A DNA stretch of 49,558 bases. Origin: Chlamydomonas sphaeroides. Taxonomy: Eukaryota; Chlorophyta; Chlorophyceae; Chlamydomonadales; Chlamydomonadaceae. Under the pieces are notes generated by a model, which saw only the letters and a program-made list of their open reading frames with translations, was not told where the DNA came from and did no database searches. This document shows, piece after piece, positions 44,850 through 49,558 of the stretch (position 1 is the stretch's first letter; the number at the start of each line of letters is the position of its first letter). The position numbers were made by a program, and so were the translations under genes. Where the stretch lies: contig BDDC01000066.1 in assembly GCA_001662425.1 (NCBI GenBank), positions 44,048-93,605 on the forward strand, read 5' to 3'.

Positions 44850-46443
44850 TGAGCGCTGGCGGGGGGGCTCGCTTGTGGGGGCGGGTCGAGGGGCAGGGGG
44901 CAGGAGCGGGATGGGCTGGCGGCAGAGTGGGAGCGGGAGCGAGCGAGATAGGGCGTCTTGGGGGTGGCAAGAGGCGGCTGCGCGCCAGCGGCCAAGGCCG
45001 CCGCGGCGGCAGGGTAAGGGGATAAGGTTGATGCGCTCCTGTCATGGGGAGGTGGGCTTTATGGCTAGGCTGCCTGGTGCGGCGAGAGGAGGGTGTGCAG
45101 CACGGCGACGGCGGCGTGTGGTGAGGGCAGTGTGCGAGGCAAGGCAAGGACGTCACATTGGGTGGTCGGCGGCAGTGGATGCGCCCGGGGCCGCACGGAT
45201 GAGGCTGCACGCTGCAGCGTGGAGGCTGGCTCTCAACATGCGTAAAGGAGCAAGGCCGCTGCTGCTGAGTGGTCCCATCCGCCTTGCATTGGGGCCCGCT
45301 GTGGTGGATGATGCGACTTGCAACACTGCGACAAGCTGCCTGCCGTGAGCCACAATTCTACAAAAAAACCTAACATTGGCATATGGTAGCGACAGCGCAG
45401 CAGAGGCCAGCGCACCCAGATAGACCCCGACAGTCAAAGCCCCCTTCTTGTGCAGTGCGCCCGCCCGCCGCCCGTGCGACCCCATGCGTCCTTGCTTTTT
45501 GGCGCTAGGCAAGGCCACGACATACACCGCATAAGAGCCGACGGCGCAATGCGTTCCTACGGTGTGAACAGCATGCGGGTGCATGGCCGTATGCAGGCCA
45601 ACACAGTCGAAGGCGGGCGGGGCCCATGGCCCCGCCCCGGCCCGCCCCAGGGGATGGAGTGCCTTGAGTGCCTTCAATGCAGGCAGCACATGCCACAGCC
45701 CCTGCGACACCAGGCAGCGCCTCAACCCTAGCAATGCATCGTCCTGGGTGCAGTCGTGGGGTGCAGTGTACACCAACCCCTGTCGTTGCGCATTTTTCGC
45801 GTCGTCGCAGCTAGGGGGGGGGTCCCCTGGTCGCAGTGCGTTGGCCTTCGGCAGTACGGCAACCCCATGCCGTACGCTGCCGTACATAGCGCCTACGAAG
45901 CGTCCAGTACAAAGAACAAGCAGGCGGACGCTGCCAGCCTGCTGCATCGCATGCCTTCCGGCAGCTGACAGTACAGTGTCTTCGCCAAGATAGAGGCCCG
46001 TGCGGGCAACGGGGCCTTCTTCACTCCAGCAGACACGCGTCCACACCGCACCGCACCGCAGACCTGCGAATCCTGCCCTTTATGTGCATATGACTGCCCC
46101 GAACAGCGGCCACCGCATGGATCCGCGGCAGGACAGCCATACATGCAGAGGCAGTCACGAACGACTCCACACGTACGGCTGGCACCACGCACGACGCGGC
46201 ACGCACGACACGTCCCGCAACCTCCGGCCACGTGCATTGTGCGCGGAGGCGCCTCGGGAGCCACAATACATGTACAAGCCTCACACTCTGGTGTGCATAG
46301 GCGTGCATGTGCTTAACCTCGCGCAATGCCTGCTAGCCGGCACCATGCTCGGTACGCGACGGCCCGGCGCGGTACATGCTCGGCAATGTGCCTTGCAAGC
46401 GCACCCCTGTGCTACGCCTGCGCTCAATGGATGCATGGGCGGC
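44850..46443. other. Convergent 3' region, LIP1 and membrane-protein gene
   Basis: About 1.6 kb between the stop of lipoyl synthase (plus) and the stop of the last gene (minus). I found no TGTAA in the expected orientation for either gene. A 297-codon minus-strand open frame at 45153-46046 has no ATG at its start and no recognisable domain (see rejected items). Confidence 0.4.
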
Positions 46444-49400
46444 TCAGCTGCTGCAGCTGGCCCCGCCAGCCGCGCCGCAGCTGCCCTCCCCGCCCGCAGC
46501 AGCGCAGTCCTCACGGCCCTCCTTGGCCTCCGCGCCCTTCTTTCCAAGTGCGGGCAGCCCCTCCTCGGCGGCCGCCGCCTCCCGGCTCGCCATCGCCAAC
46601 CCTAGCCGCCGCGCCAGCACCTCGCCGCCGCGGCCCTCGGCCAGCCAGCGCCAGCGGACAGGAAAGTCGGTGGCCGCGGCGATGACAACGCCGGCCAGCG
46701 CGTTGCACACCACGAAGCGCAGCGCCAGGTCGCCGCGACCCTCGTAGTAGTGTCGCGTGAGCAGGAACAGCGAACCGGCGCAGGTCAGCGCCACCACTGC
46801 TTGCAGACGCGGCGACAACTGCGGTGGGATGCAACGGGCGATCCGAGACAATGCACGAAGCACGTTGTCAAGCAGACAGGAGGCAAATGTTTACACAAGA
46901 TAAGCGCGGGGTCGTGACGGCACGCCAGGACGGCTGCTGCTCGTGGGCTGCTTGCTTGGTCTGCGTGGGCGGCATCATGCATGACTAAAACGCTAAAACT
47001 GCCGTACCTGAAGCATGGCGTGCTCGAGTCCGATGGAGTAGGGCCAGTGGATGCCGTACCGGCGGCAGGGTGCGCTCCAGGCGCGGGGCACCGGCAGTAG
47101 CGTGTCGAGCCAGGCGGGGCCGCTGCCGCCCGGGCGAGGCAGGCACACGACGCCAACGGCAACGGCGTCCATCAGGCCGCGCGCCAGGAGCAGGGTGTTG
47201 CGGCCGCTGTGGATGGGCAAAGCGGAATGGCGGCATGCATTAGTCAGCGCACTGCCCCCGCCACACCGTCAGTCCTGGGCTTCACCGGAAACCTAGCGAC
47301 CGGCCTAGCGACCGGCACTGGGCAGCGGCAAGCATGCGTAGGAGTGGGAAGAAATGGCCAAGCGGGGTCACGGCAACGCTGGAGGGCCGACGTGTCCCCC
47401 GGTGCGTGGAGCTGCCCACTCTTCCGTTGCCGTTCCACCAACGCTACCTGTGCTGCGACCAAACACCCTGTGCTGCGAACACCCCAGGCTCACCGCTCCA
47501 GCTTGGGCTTCAACGTCGCCACCGCCAAGCAGGCCACGCTGGGTGCCAGGTAGACGGCCTGGGCCACTAGCTGCAGCAGCAGGGAGCGCAGCGCCTGCCC
47601 GCCGGCATGCGCCTGGCTGGCGTGGCCGCCGGCCAGCACGACGAGGGCCTCTCGCAGTGTGCGCCACGCCGTAGCGGCCCGGATGAGGAAGATGAGCGTG
47701 AACGCCATGCGGTCCAGGCCCCAGCACAGCCGAGCCTTGTGAGCCTGGTAGCTCGCCTCGGCAGCGGGGGAGGGAAAGCCGCGGAAAATGACCAACGTCC
47801 ACAGCCACAGCCGGCCCAGGGCGGCGGGCGGGGCTGGCGTTATGCTGGCTGCGGTGCCAGCCTGCCGCGAGCCGATGGCAGGGGTGCAGCTGCTGCTGGC
47901 GTCGCCGGCAGGATGCGCCGTGGCGTGGGCCATGATGGCGTCCGCCGTGCTGCCGCTGAGCCCTGCGTTGCCGCTGCCGCTGGGTCCTTCGGAGCCGAGG
48001 CTGTCAGTGCCGCAGGGGTCATGCGCGCCTGAGGTTGCGGATGGCTCCTGCGGCGGCCGCAGAAGCGAGGCCGGCGCATCTGGCGCGGGCTGCTGCTGCT
48101 CCTGCGTGGTGGTGGCTCTGGGCGGCGGCGCAGCGGCCTGCTCGGGCAGCAGCTGCGCCACCGCCGCATCCAGCCAGCCGCCGTCCGCCTCGTCGCCACC
48201 GCCGCCGCTGCTGTCCTCCTGACCGCCGCCACCGAGCTGCAGAGGCACGCCGGCCTGCCGCAGGGCCACCAGCGCCGCCCGCAGGCAGGACGGCAGCCGG
48301 TGGTGGAGCAGGAAGCGGAGCACGTCCTCGCCTAGGACCACGGCGGCCTCCGAGGAGCTGATGCCGAGTGGGATGGTGTACGGCAGCTCCAAAAGCGCAG
48401 CCATGTCGTACCACAGGCCCGTCAGGCCGCTGACCTGTAGGCGCTCAGCGGCGGCGCCGATGGCCCCGGCTGCGGCTGATGGCGAAGGAATGGCGCTGTC
48501 GCTGCCTGCCTGCCGCTGGGCTCGCAGCAGGGCCTGCAGCTGCTCCGCCGCAGAGCCGCCCAGGACATCGCCGTACAGCTGCTGCAGCTCCTGCGCCGCG
48601 GCGGCCGGCAGCACCAGGAGCAGCAGGCTGGCGAGCGGCGCGGAAGAAGACGAGGGCTCGCCCTCGGCGTGTAAGCAACCGTCGTCGCGCGGCGGCAGCA
48701 GATGCAGCAGCAGTGAGCCGGCGGTGGCGGTGGCGGAGGGCGGCAGAGTAACTCTGCGAGGCAGGGAGAAGCGCGCGCAGGCGAGCGAGTTCGCCAAGGG
48801 GAGCAGGCCTATAACGGCTAGTCGCAAAGGCGCACTGCTCACGGCAAGCAACCCCACCACGTCCCAACACCGTACCCCTGCCCACCTGACGGCCGTGTAG
48901 CCCCCGTCGCCCTGCTTCGAGCCCTTCTCCTCCTCGGCTGCGGATAGCGGCACGCACACGTCCAGCAGCAGCTGCTGGCCCCTCGTCGCCTCGTCATCCT
49001 CCTCCGCAGGGCCCAGCTCGCCGCGGCCCGCCACCACCACGCGCAGGGCCGTCAGGCCGCGCAGGGCCGCCGTCGGCAGCAGCACCGCAACCGCCAGCGC
49101 GGCCTCGTCGCCGTCGCCCTCTCTGCTGGCCAGCGGCAGCGCCGGTGGCCAGGCAAAGGCGCCGGCGGCAGCGGAGCCAGGCGCGTCGTTGCCGTCCGGC
49201 GCGGGCCACTGCAGTAACAGCTGCTGCACCGCCGCCTCCATTGCGCCACCGTCGGACGCAGCGGCGGCGGGCAGGCAGGCGTGCCGCACGACCACCGTGC
49301 CGCCAGCCGCCACGCTCTCCTCCTCGCCGCCGGGGCCGGTGCTGACCACCATGAGCAGGTGCACGCAGCCCTCCACGCACACGGACGACAGCGACGCCAT

Positions 49401-49558
49401 CGGCCGCACGCGGTACTCGCCAAAGCGCATGCCAACGTGGCTGCTGTTGGCGCAGCACAGCGCGGCCATGGCAGCACTCGACACGCGCGCCGCCGCCGCC
49501 GGAAAGGCCTCGCCGGCGTGATGGGAGGGCACCTTGGCGCTGACGACCACGGTGCGGC
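46444..49558 (-). CDS. Unidentified multi-pass membrane protein, 3' part
   Basis: Not recognised. Exons read on the minus strand: from the window edge to 48886, 48753-47494, 47206-47008 and 46818-46444, in phase. The 132-bp intron at 48754-48885 has good sites (CAG|GTGGGC and CTCGCAG) but length divisible by three, so it could be retained. The frame is open to the window edge with no ATG, so the gene is cut off. The first about 500 residues are soluble-looking, Ala/Gly/Gln-rich with disordered segments. The end has about five hydrophobic helices: MAFTLIFLIRAATAW, LLQLVAQAVYLAPSVACLAV, LLLARGLMDAVAVGVVCL, VVALTCAGSLFLL and FVVCNALAGVVIAAATDF. A polar Ala/Glu/Gly-rich tail ends CSS. I compared it with PIG-Q/GPI1, which has a similar layout, and saw no shared motifs. 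Splicing and reading frame are well supported; function is unknown. Confidence 0.7.

Noticed and set aside
45153..46046. 297-codon minus-strand open frame
   Set aside because: Begins at GTG, has no recognisable domain and sits in the expected 3' UTR of the membrane-protein gene. One stretch (GALTVGVYLGALASAALSL) looks membrane-like, but that is not enough to call a gene.
1..49558. Transposons, CRISPR arrays, viral insertions
   Set aside because: I looked for reverse transcriptase, transposase and integrase motifs, spaced repeat arrays and terminal repeats and saw none; the only repeats are short tandem arrays in introns, spacers and the kinase tail.

Overview
The window is nuclear DNA from a green alga (Chlorophyta), probably a lineage that still builds, or recently built, motile cilia. 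The evidence is a very GC-rich sequence, genes broken by many short introns with GTGAGC/GTGGGC-type donors and C-rich acceptors ending in GCAG, TGTAA motifs downstream of several stop codons (the chlorophyte poly(A) signal), a plant-type uS4/RPS9 protein, an enkurin gene and an Aurora-like kinase closest in motifs to the Chlamydomonas CALK group. The exon models below were spliced by hand, checking reading phase at every junction; none has transcript support.

Left third (1-17.5 kb): a urea-uptake and ATP-dependent urea-breakdown cluster. At the edge lies the 5' part of a DUR3-type urea symporter (minus strand). Next is a seven-exon allophanate hydrolase (DUR2-type amidase, minus strand). A 1.7-kb spacer separates it from a divergent 27-exon urea carboxylase (DUR1-type, plus strand) with biotin carboxylase, two carboxyltransferase (KipA/KipI-like) and biotinyl domains. 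Together they would import urea, carboxylate it to allophanate and hydrolyse that to ammonia and CO2.

Middle (20.3-36.5 kb): genes linked to microtubules. A CALK/Aurora-like Ser/Thr kinase (minus) carries a tail of about 1,250 disordered residues encoded by one 3.7-kb exon. An enkurin/FAP106 ciliary microtubule inner protein (minus) lies head-to-head, 497 bp apart, with a gene on the plus strand that I read as the kinetochore protein SKA3, enlarged to about 1,159 residues and ending in a domain resembling the SKA1 winged helix.

Right third (38-49.6 kb): 40S ribosomal protein S9 (minus) and mitochondrial lipoyl synthase (plus) form another head-to-head pair. The window ends inside an unidentified multi-pass membrane protein gene (minus). 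I found no rRNA or convincing tRNA, no transposon and no CRISPR array. The stretches of 0.4-3.2 kb between genes hold UTR or promoter DNA, short tandem repeats and a few unconvincing open frames.
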